Part shown: positions 1 through 5,856 of the stretch, one piece after another
Layout of the letters: each line of letters starts with the position of its first letter
Position numbering within the stretch: position 1 is the stretch's first letter
DNA from: Anaerolineae bacterium
GTDB taxonomy: Bacteria; Chloroflexota; Anaerolineae; Aggregatilineales; Aggregatilineaceae
DNA length: 15,646 nucleotides
Reading direction: 5' to 3'
Assembly: GCA_016929355.1 (NCBI GenBank)
Contig: JAFGJA010000647.1
Location: 1 to 15,646 of the forward strand
The notes under the pieces: model-generated
Told to the model about the DNA's origin: nothing
The model's database searches: none
Seen by the model: the letters and a program-made list of their open reading frames with translations, nothing else
Position numbers and translations under genes: made by a program

Positions 1-6
1 GTCGGC

Positions 7-35
7 CCAGGGCGAACACATTGGTTCGCCCCTAC
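7..35 (-). repeat. Dispersed palindromic intergenic repeat, copy 1
   Basis: On the minus strand this reads GTAGGGGCGAACCAA followed by a GTGTTCGCC segment. It matches a second copy at 3267-3294 with two substitutions and one single-base gap. Positions 10-17 and 24-31 form a perfect 8-bp inverted repeat around a 6-base loop. It lies just beyond the stop codon of the TPR gene, so it could help end that transcript, but there is no T-run. Short GTAGGGGCG-type repeats recur between genes in many environmental bacterial genomes; that is recalled knowledge, not something this window can prove. Confidence 0.75.
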
Positions 36-50
36 GTGATCATGCGAAAT

Positions 51-995
51 CTATTTGTTTTCTCCATAAGATTGATCTGGTGTATCCCGACTCGCCTCCC
101 ACGCCGCATCAATCGCGCGGTGAAGCGGGACTGTTTCAAAATAGGCCGCGCGGTGTGCATCCGAGAGTCCCTCGGCGTGTTTGTGCATCATCTGGTACGC
201 GGTACGGAGCATGTCCTGCGCGCTCTCGCCTTGCTGCATGGTCTGCAAGACGCGGTAGATCGTGAAATAGACGCGCAATGGTTCATCCAGCCGCGCGGGA
301 CCATTTTTACCCAGATGTCGCAGCACAGCCTCGATCAGACTATACGCGCCAACTGCGTGCCCCTGCACCAACATCACACTTGCCATGCCCGTCGTCGCTT
401 CGATTTCCTCAACCGGCGCGACCACCGCCCGCCAGATTTCCACCGCCGATCCATACGCATGGAGCGCGGCATCCCACTCTTTGCGCGCCTCGTAGAATTG
501 ACCGAGTAAGCGCTGCGTGTAGCCCATACCCCAGTTATCAACTGTGCTGCGCGCCTGTTCAAGCGCCTGATTCAGCAGGGTTTGCGCGTCGTCGTAGGCG
601 TCATGCGCCGTGTGGATCGCACCGAGTCCCGCCCGCGCCGTGATTTCGCCGCCAGATAGGTCGTGTTCGTGCGCCAGCAGCAGCGCCGCCTGATAATCTT
701 CGCGGGCAGCATCGTAAGCGCCAATTTTGCGATAGACTGCGCCGCGCGTGTTCTGCGCCTGGATCAAGCCCGGTACGTGATCCAACCGCGTCCAGATTTC
801 AATGGCGGCCGTGAGCATGGGCAAGGCGCGCGCATACTGCCAGGCTGCTGCCGTATGTAAGCCTTGATTGAGCGCTTTGGCGGCGGCAGAATCCAGCTTA
901 TCGCGCGTACCGGAATCGGTCAGGTCGGCGAGTTCGAGCGCAACGACGATCTTGTCCCACCAGTTGATGGGATCGATGATGGGGCGGGATGGCAT
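51..995 (-). CDS. Tetratricopeptide-repeat (TPR) protein
   Basis: This 314-residue cytoplasmic protein is built almost wholly of TPR-like helical pairs. Visible repeat units include the segments around NTRGAVYRKIGAYDAAREDY, RAGLGAIHTAHDAYDDAQTL and RLLGQFYEARKEWDAALHAY, each with the small/large residue pattern and the closing A-x-x-x-Y/L of TPR helices. TPR arrays bind peptides or partner proteins. No enzymatic domain is seen, so the role is probably scaffolding or regulation. The ATG at 995 is preferred because AAGGAG lies 7 bases upstream; a longer frame to 1052 would begin inside a dispersed repeat. The gene is divergent from the VOC gene and stands alone. The C-terminal third (about residues 210-314) is less clearly repetitive. 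The TPR assignment is secure; the partner is unknown. Confidence 0.85.
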   Translation of the reverse strand: MPSRPIIDPINWWDKIVVALELADLTDSGTRDKLDSAAAKALNQGLHTAAAWQYARALPMLTAAIEIWTRLDHVPGLIQAQNTRGAVYRKIGAYDAAREDYQAALLLAHEHDLSGGEITARAGLGAIHTAHDAYDDAQTLLNQALEQARSTVDNWGMGYTQRLLGQFYEARKEWDAALHAYGSAVEIWRAVVAPVEEIEATTGMASVMLVQGHAVGAYSLIEAVLRHLGKNGPARLDEPLRVYFTIYRVLQTMQQGESAQDMLRTAYQMMHKHAEGLSDAHRAAYFETVPLHRAIDAAWEASRDTPDQSYGENK

Positions 996-1020
996 AACAG
1001 GCTCCTTACGAAAACAAAAA

Positions 1021-1075
1021 TCTGATTCACCACAAAGGCACGGAGAACACAAAGAAAAACAAGGTGAAAATCAGA
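1021..1075 (-). repeat. CTTTGTG-type dispersed repeat with inverted ends
   Basis: On the minus strand, 1026-1054 reads as a CTTTGTGTTCTCCGTGCC run continuing into TTTGTGGTGAA. This is a sequence type seen repeatedly between genes in unrelated environmental bacteria. Its outer ends are near-inverted: TCTGATTCAC at 1021-1030 and GTGAAAATCAGA at 1064-1075. It occupies the 5' leader of the TPR gene, upstream of that gene's ribosome-binding site. Function unknown. Confidence 0.55.
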
Positions 1076-1097
1076 GAAAAGCTAAAGCTAAAGGTTG

Positions 1098-1127
1098 TTG
1101 AAAATTTGCATAATACGAACTTATGTT
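1098..1127 (+). promoter_or_regulatory. Possible promoter for the VOC/DUF5680 pair
   Basis: TTGAAA at 1098-1103 is followed after 18 bases by TATGTT at 1122-1127, an acceptable sigma-70-like pair about 50 bases before the VOC start. Just downstream, ATGCTAGCAT at 1133-1142 is a perfect 10-base palindrome that could be an operator half or whole. Both calls rest on consensus matching only. Confidence 0.3.
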
Positions 1128-1177
1128 CTATCATGCTAGCATAGGTTCAGTATGATTATATACAAGGAGCGTTACCG

Positions 1178-1576
1178 ATGGCATTGCCGAAGTTCAGTCA
1201 TATTCTATTGACCGTTTCTGATATGGACAAGGCGCGTGCGTTTTACGGCGATCTGTTGGGGTTTGATCTCAAAGAGTACCAAGGCTGGCTCTTTTTTGAG
1301 ATGGAAAATCATGCTTCATGCTGGCTGGTGACGCACGATCAGACGCCAGAAAATGATCGCTTCAGCGAATTTCGGATCGGGCTGGATCATCTGGCGTTCA
1401 GCGCGCCGAGTAAGGAATTTCTGGACGAGTTGGCCGAGAAACTGATCGCGGCGGGCGTGGATACGCAAGGCGTGGAGATTTTTCACGGCAACTGGTATTA
1501 CGTGGCTTTCCGCGATCCCGATAATATCCAGTTGGAATACTGGCTGGATGAGCCGATCAACAAGCCGGAGGAATAA
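1178..1576 (+). CDS. VOC-superfamily (glyoxalase/dioxygenase-fold) protein
   Basis: A 132-residue single-module vicinal-oxygen-chelate protein of the glyoxalase I / bleomycin-resistance / extradiol-dioxygenase fold. It shows the two beta-alpha-beta-beta-beta halves. The first half begins FSHILLTVSDMDKARAFYGD, and the second begins LDHLAFSAPS and ends FRDPDNIQLEYWLDEP. Candidate metal ligands at the usual positions are His8, His71 and Glu120. Members bind a divalent metal and act as lyases, isomerases, dioxygenases or drug-binding proteins; the substrate cannot be told from sequence. The start has AAGGAG 8 bases upstream. The next gene begins 6 bases after the stop, so the two are almost certainly co-transcribed. 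Confidence 0.9.
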   Translation: MALPKFSHILLTVSDMDKARAFYGDLLGFDLKEYQGWLFFEMENHASCWLVTHDQTPENDRFSEFRIGLDHLAFSAPSKEFLDELAEKLIAAGVDTQGVEIFHGNWYYVAFRDPDNIQLEYWLDEPINKPEE

Positions 1577-1582
1577 GGGGCT

Positions 1583-2044
1583 ATGACTGCGTTCAATCAG
1601 GATGAATTTGTTGCGTTTCTGGTGCGGGCCAAGCACGCGACTTATGCCAGCGAAGGCGGCGCGATGATCGTGGACTCGCTGCTACCGGGCGCGCACCAGT
1701 TGGAGTATGCCGCGGATCGGTTTTCGTACCGGGACATTTATTACGGGCAGCTGCATTTCGCCGGACAGGAAATGGTGTTTTATGATGGCAACCCGATCTG
1801 GTCGATGGTGTACGCAGGCGGAATGCTGGATGAATCCGCGTCGTTGGGCGGATTTCTGAAAGCGGCTATGCGGCAAGTGTCGGCGGATCGCCCATTTCGC
1901 GGACCGGAATCGTTTCGTGATGGGGACTATGCGTACACCGATGCGAGTCACGGCGCGGTGGATCGGTTCTGGGGTGTGGAAGTGATCACGTTCCAGGAGC
2001 GCGCGATCTACGATCTGCGGTATCAGGGCGGATTTGTGCGCTGA
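1583..2044 (+). CDS. DUF5680-like protein
   Basis: A 153-residue soluble protein resembling the DUF5680 family. Recognised features are an N-terminal FLVRAKHATYAS helix, the YRDIYYGQLHFAGQEMVFYD segment, the IWSMVYAGG stretch, and a C-terminal half ending ITFQERAIYDLRYQGGFVR. No signal peptide or membrane segment is present and the biochemical function of the family is not known to me. The ribosome-binding site GGAGG overlaps the end of the VOC gene and the spacing between the two genes is 6 bases, so they are expressed together. The family call is from remembered sequence character, not a profile search. Confidence 0.7.
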   Translation: MTAFNQDEFVAFLVRAKHATYASEGGAMIVDSLLPGAHQLEYAADRFSYRDIYYGQLHFAGQEMVFYDGNPIWSMVYAGGMLDESASLGGFLKAAMRQVSADRPFRGPESFRDGDYAYTDASHGAVDRFWGVEVITFQERAIYDLRYQGGFVR

Positions 2045-2074
2045 CGTGGGGTAATTGGCGCGACTCGCCCGTGA

Positions 2075-2145
2075 GCGCCGGGCGCACGCGCTTTGCGCGT
2101 CAGGCACTTCGTGCCTGGGGAGGCGCAGCCTCCCGCGCCCGGCGC
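2075..2145. repeat. Perfectly paired 71-base cloverleaf inverted repeat
   Basis: Outer arms 2075-2085 (GCGCCGGGCGC) and 2135-2145 (GCGCCCGGCGC) are exact 11-base reverse complements. Between them lie three exact hairpins that touch without a spare base: 2086-2100 (6 bp, loop TTT), 2101-2117 (7 bp, loop TTC) and 2118-2134 (7 bp, loop GCA). Of 71 bases, 62 are in Watson-Crick pairs and only the nine triloop bases are free, giving a four-way junction with no unpaired junction base. It lies 30 bases after the DUF5680 stop, without a T-run, so it is not a classic terminator. An imperfect direct repeat, GGCGCGACTCG at 2057-2067 and GGCGCGGACTCG at 2141-2152, brackets it. Function unknown; a mobile or single-strand-folding repeat is one reading, a structured RNA another. 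Confidence 0.9.
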
Positions 2146-2257
2146 GGACTCGCGGACTCGGCGCGTATATTGCCCGATTCCATCGCCTCCGTAGGCGTTC
2201 CGTCAGCTTGACAGCGATCCCGCGTCAGCCTTGCATCAGGCAGGCGCGGATTGTGTT

Positions 2258-2275
2258 TGCTATGATCGGATCATA
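2258..2275 (+). promoter_or_regulatory. Extended -10 promoter overlapped by a palindromic operator-like site
   Basis: TGCTATGAT at 2258-2266 is a strong extended -10 element 28 bases before the start of the secreted-protein gene. No good -35 is seen, as expected for extended -10 promoters. TATGATC (2261-2267), one central G, and GATCATA (2269-2275) form a perfect 7+1+7 palindrome lying on the -10 and the likely start site, where a repressor could act. The palindrome is certain; regulation is inferred. Confidence 0.55.
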
Positions 2276-2293
2276 GTCTACGGAGGAAATCCT

Positions 2294-3190
2294 ATGCAAA
2301 CTCATATCTCTCGTCTATTCCGCCGCCTGATCGCGGCGCTGCTGGTGACGATCATGATCGCGGCTGCGATCACGCCGGGCCGTGTGTTAGCCGGTGGCAA
2401 TATCGGCGCGCGGGCGATGTTGGTCGAATACTACAACATGATCAACGCAAGCCAATATGCGCTGGCTTATGATCAGTGGGAAGCGCCCACTCAAACCTAT
2501 GCCGATTTTGTCGCCGGGTACAGCACCACGACACACGTTACCGCCTATTTCGGCGGCTTTCAGACGCGCCAACCTTACGGTTTTGATGGCTGTGTGCCGG
2601 GTGTGCTGATCGGTTATCACGCTGATGGCAGCGCCGTTGCCTATCGCGGTCATTACGACCTGCTGTACCATCCCGAAATGACCGGGATCGCGCAGTGGAC
2701 GATCCTCGAAGGGGCGTTTACGCGGATGGATACCATTCCCACCGACGAAACGCTTATTTACCGCAATGAGTTGGATTCCGGCTGCATCGAACACGGCAGC
2801 GGCATTGAACCGCCGCCCACACTCATGCTTAATGATTATCTTGATGCGGTGAATCGCGGCGAACTTGACGCGGCTTACGCCCGTTGGGTGAATCCGCCGC
2901 AGACATATACCGATTTTGTCAATGGTTGGGCGGATACGACGGAAACGCTCATGTTTTTCGGCTACTATCAATCCGGCACGAGCTTATATGAAGCGGGGCG
3001 TATCCCGGTGGTGATGTTTGGGTATCATACCGATGGGAGTCGCGTGGCCTATCAGGGCTGTCTGGGCTTGAGCTACATCGGCGCGGCGCTAGACCCCTGG
3101 CGGTTGTATGCGGCGTACCTTTACCCGCTGTCGCTTGATCCAACGAACGCGACGATCATCACCAATGCGCTGAATGTGGCGTGTTACTGA
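2294..3190 (+). CDS. Secreted protein with two tandem homologous domains
   Basis: A 298-residue exported protein. Residues 1-34 form a signal peptide (basic HISRLFRR, then a hydrophobic LIAALLVTIMIAAAI core and a likely cleavage near VLAG). Two homologous units follow, about residues 43-165 and 178-297. Each opens with a helix of the form YYNMINASQYALAYDQW or YLDAVNRGELDAAYARW, then a QTYxDFVxG motif, an aromatic YFGG/FFGY stretch, a GYHADGS or GYHTDGS turn and VAYRG or VAYQG. The helix-plus-sheet pattern recalls NTF2-like domains, but this is only a resemblance. Cysteines 100, 164, 256 and 297 could form disulfides. The ATG at 2294 is chosen because GGAGG lies 7 bases upstream and the signal peptide starts there. 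It has its own promoter and terminator, so it is probably monocistronic. Specific function unknown. Confidence 0.85.
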   Translation: MQTHISRLFRRLIAALLVTIMIAAAITPGRVLAGGNIGARAMLVEYYNMINASQYALAYDQWEAPTQTYADFVAGYSTTTHVTAYFGGFQTRQPYGFDGCVPGVLIGYHADGSAVAYRGHYDLLYHPEMTGIAQWTILEGAFTRMDTIPTDETLIYRNELDSGCIEHGSGIEPPPTLMLNDYLDAVNRGELDAAYARWVNPPQTYTDFVNGWADTTETLMFFGYYQSGTSLYEAGRIPVVMFGYHTDGSRVAYQGCLGLSYIGAALDPWRLYAAYLYPLSLDPTNATIITNALNVACY

Positions 3191-3211
3191 TGGTGGATTG
3201 AACAATCAACA

Positions 3212-3652
3212 CTAACATAGAGCGGATGTATTTGGGGCATCCGCTCTTGTTGATCTGATAGATCGTGTAGGGGCGAACCAACGTGTCCGCCTGGTTAAGC
3301 GGGAGCTGGCGTCAGAATGTTTTTTTAAGTCCTTAATACTTTCCGGCAGTGGGGTTTGCCACGAAAATCCGGGCGTTGTCACCGGAATGATCAGCTTTTT
3401 ATAGTTGAGCGCTATTTCTACTTCTTGCCTGACATATTCTGACTCTAATGTCGTTTCGCCCAGGATAACGATAAACGTATCACAACTGGCAATTTTCCGG
3501 GAAATGTCTTCCGAAAAGATACTGCCGGGTATGATGTCGTTGCGATCCAGAAAGGCCGCATAATTGAGATTGGTAAGGCGAGTTTGGATCAGGCTGGCTA
3601 AATCTGAATGTGATTTGCGTTGGTAGCTAATGAAGATGCTCTTGGGGGCCAT
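3212..3652 (-). CDS. Short TIR-domain protein, 3' end probably decayed
   Basis: A 146-residue frame whose first 110 residues are a TIR domain: SIFISYQRKSHSDLASLI (strand A and helix A), AFLDRNDIIPGSIFSEDI (strand B and BB-loop region), CDTFIVILGETTLESEYV (strand C) and RQEVEIAL, with Glu77 at the position of the catalytic glutamate of NAD-cleaving TIRs. Bacterial TIRs hydrolyse NAD+ or make cyclic ADP-ribose-type signals. After about residue 110 the frame runs through the dispersed repeat at 3267-3294 and ends inside the terminator hairpin, giving an Arg/Ser/Thr-rich tail unlike any TIR. The native protein was probably longer or ended differently. Start ATG 3652 has AGGA about 10 bases upstream. 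It follows the larger TIR gene by 88 bases and may share its transcript. It could be functional as a bare TIR or a pseudogene. Confidence 0.65.
   Translation of the reverse strand: MAPKSIFISYQRKSHSDLASLIQTRLTNLNYAAFLDRNDIIPGSIFSEDISRKIASCDTFIVILGETTLESEYVRQEVEIALNYKKLIIPVTTPGFSWQTPLPESIKDLKKHSDASSRLTRRTRWFAPTRSIRSTRADAPNTSALC
3219..3247 (+). terminator. Hairpin terminator of the secreted-protein gene
   Basis: AGAGCGGATG (3219-3228) and CATCCGCTCT (3238-3247) pair perfectly over 10 bp with a 9-base loop, 28 bases after the stop codon. The following bases TGTTGATCT are only partly T-rich. The opposite strand reads TTAGTGTTGATTG after the hairpin, so it may work in both directions between the convergent genes. 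Confidence 0.65.
3267..3294 (+). repeat. Dispersed palindromic intergenic repeat, copy 2
   Basis: GTAGGGGCGAACCAA followed by CGTGTCCGCC, homologous to the minus-strand copy at 7-35 with two substitutions and one single-base gap. It lies inside the 3' part of the short TIR reading frame, on the opposite strand, and supplies nine of that frame's last codons. This indicates that the repeat entered or eroded the TIR gene's end. Confidence 0.75.
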
Positions 3653-3740
3653 GTGCCATATTCCTGGTCATGTTGAGATTACGTCTTATATCGAAAAACA
3701 CAGAGATGGATGTGGACGGAGCCGATGTTAGGATTTGCGA

Positions 3741-4856
3741 TCAGTCCTGATCGGGTTGGCCTTTTCCTAATGTGCGCGGGGCTTTCTGATCACACAATTG
3801 AGGCGCACGACCAAAGTTGTATGAAAAGGTGAGTAGGGTTTCGGTATGTGGGCCACATTGTTGAACCTTTTTCATCCACCTGTCACATCTTTTGTCATCT
3901 AACAAGAAACTGACCGTGCCATCTAAGACATAGCGTTCAAATGCCGCCAGGATGATGATCTTTTGCTCATCATCTTCATCTTCTATTGAAAACCCGGTAG
4001 TGTACATGATACTGTAACTCGTACCATCTTTAAATCTTGTTGCTTCAGTACGCTCATGAAAATGGGCCACAGTCCCGTCTTTTATATCTTCAATACCCAA
4101 TCGATCATCGTCGGCATCCCGTAAGAAAGGTCCATTTTTGAAGCGTCCAGCTTGGGTAACAAATCGATAACCATGCTCAAGGTGCTGGTAAGCGCCGCTC
4201 CAATTGATGAGTATGTTGTGTACATGAGAAGGATCGCCCGGCCCACCTAAAATAATCCAATTTCGGTTAGTATCAAGGCCCTGTCCAGTGTCTCCTCGGA
4301 AGAAATTTACCCGCAAGGCGGTTTCAGAGTACAGATAGGCAAGGGTTTGATTGAGTACTTGGGCGTGAAAATCAAAGGCTGAGATCATCGTGCGACAATT
4401 GGCAGACTCAACACCACTGTGCTCCCTAAGTCCAACACAAATGTCTAGACCGTCTTGGAACAGATCGTACCAGAATTGATGTTGAAGTTTTGATGAAACA
4501 AGTTTACTTAAATCTGGAATCGTTGTCGGGCCATGATACGTAATGGCTTGATAGGTCGCCAAATAACTGGGGATCGTGACTGATGGATCGATCAACAAGG
4601 GGATGATCGGTTTACCCAACCCGATAGCCATGCCACATTCAAGATTGACCCATTCAGAGTTTATGCTATCCGGTGATAGGATCGCGATCACAAGCTGACT
4701 GCGACGAATTTGATCGATAATAAATGCAAGCCATTTCTCTCCGCCGGGAATCTGGCTATCATACCAGACCGAAAATCCATGATCCGCCAGTTGCGGATAA
4801 AAGAGTTCGACAAAAGCCCGATCACGGCGCGAGTAACTGATAAATATGGTACTCAT
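3741..4856 (-). CDS. TIR-domain protein with an unassigned C-terminal domain
   Basis: A 371-residue soluble protein. Residues 1-125 are a complete TIR domain: TIFISYSRRDRAFVELFY, FSVWYDSQIPGGEKW, LVIAILSPDSINSEWVNLE and the KPIIPLLID strand. Glu73 in the SEWVNLE motif is the expected catalytic glutamate, which predicts NADase or cyclic-ADPR synthase activity. Residues about 126-371 match no family I recognise. They hold a LGGPGDPSHVHN loop (203-214) after a hydrophobic strand, then a beta-rich region with an acidic EDEDDE patch near 292-297, and could be a ligand-sensing or partner-binding domain. The ATG overlaps the stop of the PP2C gene by four bases (ATGA), so translation is coupled. Coding GC is clearly lower than in the kinase or secA genes, suggesting acquisition by transfer. 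An antiviral or stress role is inferred from TIR biology only. Confidence 0.88.
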   Translation of the reverse strand: MSTIFISYSRRDRAFVELFYPQLADHGFSVWYDSQIPGGEKWLAFIIDQIRRSQLVIAILSPDSINSEWVNLECGMAIGLGKPIIPLLIDPSVTIPSYLATYQAITYHGPTTIPDLSKLVSSKLQHQFWYDLFQDGLDICVGLREHSGVESANCRTMISAFDFHAQVLNQTLAYLYSETALRVNFFRGDTGQGLDTNRNWIILGGPGDPSHVHNILINWSGAYQHLEHGYRFVTQAGRFKNGPFLRDADDDRLGIEDIKDGTVAHFHERTEATRFKDGTSYSIMYTTGFSIEDEDDEQKIIILAAFERYVLDGTVSFLLDDKRCDRWMKKVQQCGPHTETLLTFSYNFGRAPQLCDQKAPRTLGKGQPDQD

Positions 4857-5827
4857 GATAACTCCAAATAGACTGCTGTGGCATCATCATGCTGCTTAAA
4901 GCGCGGGTATGTGTTGTGTGATGAATCCGCCGTTTCAGTTTGCCGGAGAGCATCTAAATAACCGGATAGTCCGTGTTCGCAAATATGGGTTTTCATCAGG
5001 CGCAAACGCTCCTGACGCATGTGGTCATTCTCTGACCATCGCGCGGGCCAGATGAATCCGTCGCTGCATACTAAAATGCCATTAACGCCGGCGAGACTCA
5101 GTGATCCCTCCTGGATATAAGCCGCTAGTTGGGGCAGTCCGTTAATGACGCCTACGCCAACATTGCGGTCAATTTCACCCTGAGCGTCCACGTAATTATG
5201 ATAAATACCATTGACGCGATTGATCTCGATTATACACGGATCGGACAAAACATCGACTAACTGCGGCTTATTGAGTTCTTTTTGAATGGACTTTGCCAGA
5301 ACAAGCGCACGATCATCGTGCTGTCCCATTTGATCGTGTGTGAGTTGGCTGACCTGTCCATTTTCATAAAAGACGAACAATGCCGTATCGCCAGCATGGG
5401 CAAACACTAACTGGCGTTTTGCCAAATCAACCTTAGCGACAGTTGCTACGCATACCGGCAAGGCAAGGCGAATCAAACGTGGGTCAGCCTGTAATTCAGT
5501 TAAATGGGGTTCGGCTTTCAATAACGCGGTGGGAGACAACTCGCCGTAGATGCTGATAAGCTGTTGTCTCAGTTGGGTATTAGCTGCTAACAGCATGTCT
5601 TTGGGGGAGTGTGTATTGTATTGTGCAAACGTATCGCGCGTTAACAGCGTCGCATAGCGCGCCGCAGTGACTTCTGTCCCGTAAGTTGCAAATAATGCCT
5701 GAGTCCTGGTTGTTTTGAGTCGTTGTGAGGCCCCATCGATAACCGCCAGGAGCATATCTTGGTTGTGGCTAAAGGTATAGTAGGCATCTTCATTTATGCG
5801 GGGGGAAGAAGTTATCTGAGAAAGCAT
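4853..5827 (-). CDS. PP2C-type serine/threonine protein phosphatase-like protein
   Basis: A 324-residue soluble protein with the motif order of PP2C (PPM) metal-dependent phosphatases. Numbering from the chosen start, these are NED at 12-14, VIDGAS with Asp31, FAHAGDTALF with Asp147, GILVCSDGF with Asp256, and HDDATAVYLEL with Asp314/315 in place of the usual DNxT. These aspartates bind the Mn/Mg pair that activates water for phosphoserine/threonine hydrolysis. The segment from about 180 to 240 is longer than in minimal PP2C proteins. ATG 5827 is preferred over the in-frame ATG at 5833 because AAAGGA sits 5 bases before it but abuts the other. It starts 29 bases after the adenosine deaminase stop and overlaps the TIR start by four bases. 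No partner kinase is encoded in the window, so its substrate is unknown; the TIR protein or an off-window kinase are candidates. Confidence 0.85.
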   Translation of the reverse strand: MLSQITSSPRINEDAYYTFSHNQDMLLAVIDGASQRLKTTRTQALFATYGTEVTAARYATLLTRDTFAQYNTHSPKDMLLAANTQLRQQLISIYGELSPTALLKAEPHLTELQADPRLIRLALPVCVATVAKVDLAKRQLVFAHAGDTALFVFYENGQVSQLTHDQMGQHDDRALVLAKSIQKELNKPQLVDVLSDPCIIEINRVNGIYHNYVDAQGEIDRNVGVGVINGLPQLAAYIQEGSLSLAGVNGILVCSDGFIWPARWSENDHMRQERLRLMKTHICEHGLSGYLDALRQTETADSSHNTYPRFKQHDDATAVYLELS

Positions 5828-5856
5828 TGGCATCCTTTGGCAGACATAGATCGTTG

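Noticed and set aside
996..1052. N-terminal extension of the TPR protein
   Set aside because: The extra 19 codons fall partly in a dispersed repeat and lack a ribosome-binding site, whereas AAGGAG precedes the ATG at 995.
2075..2145. Cloverleaf as a tRNA gene
   Set aside because: Arm lengths, lack of junction linkers, triloops instead of 7-base loops and absence of the conserved TTC-type T-loop rule out a tRNA.
2231..2293. N-terminal extension of the secreted protein
   Set aside because: It would run through the -10 promoter and the palindrome; the signal peptide and GGAGG point to ATG 2294.
3738..3751. GATCAG-TC-CTGATC hairpin at the TIR stop codon as a terminator
   Set aside because: The loop is only two bases and there is no T-run; it overlaps coding sequence.
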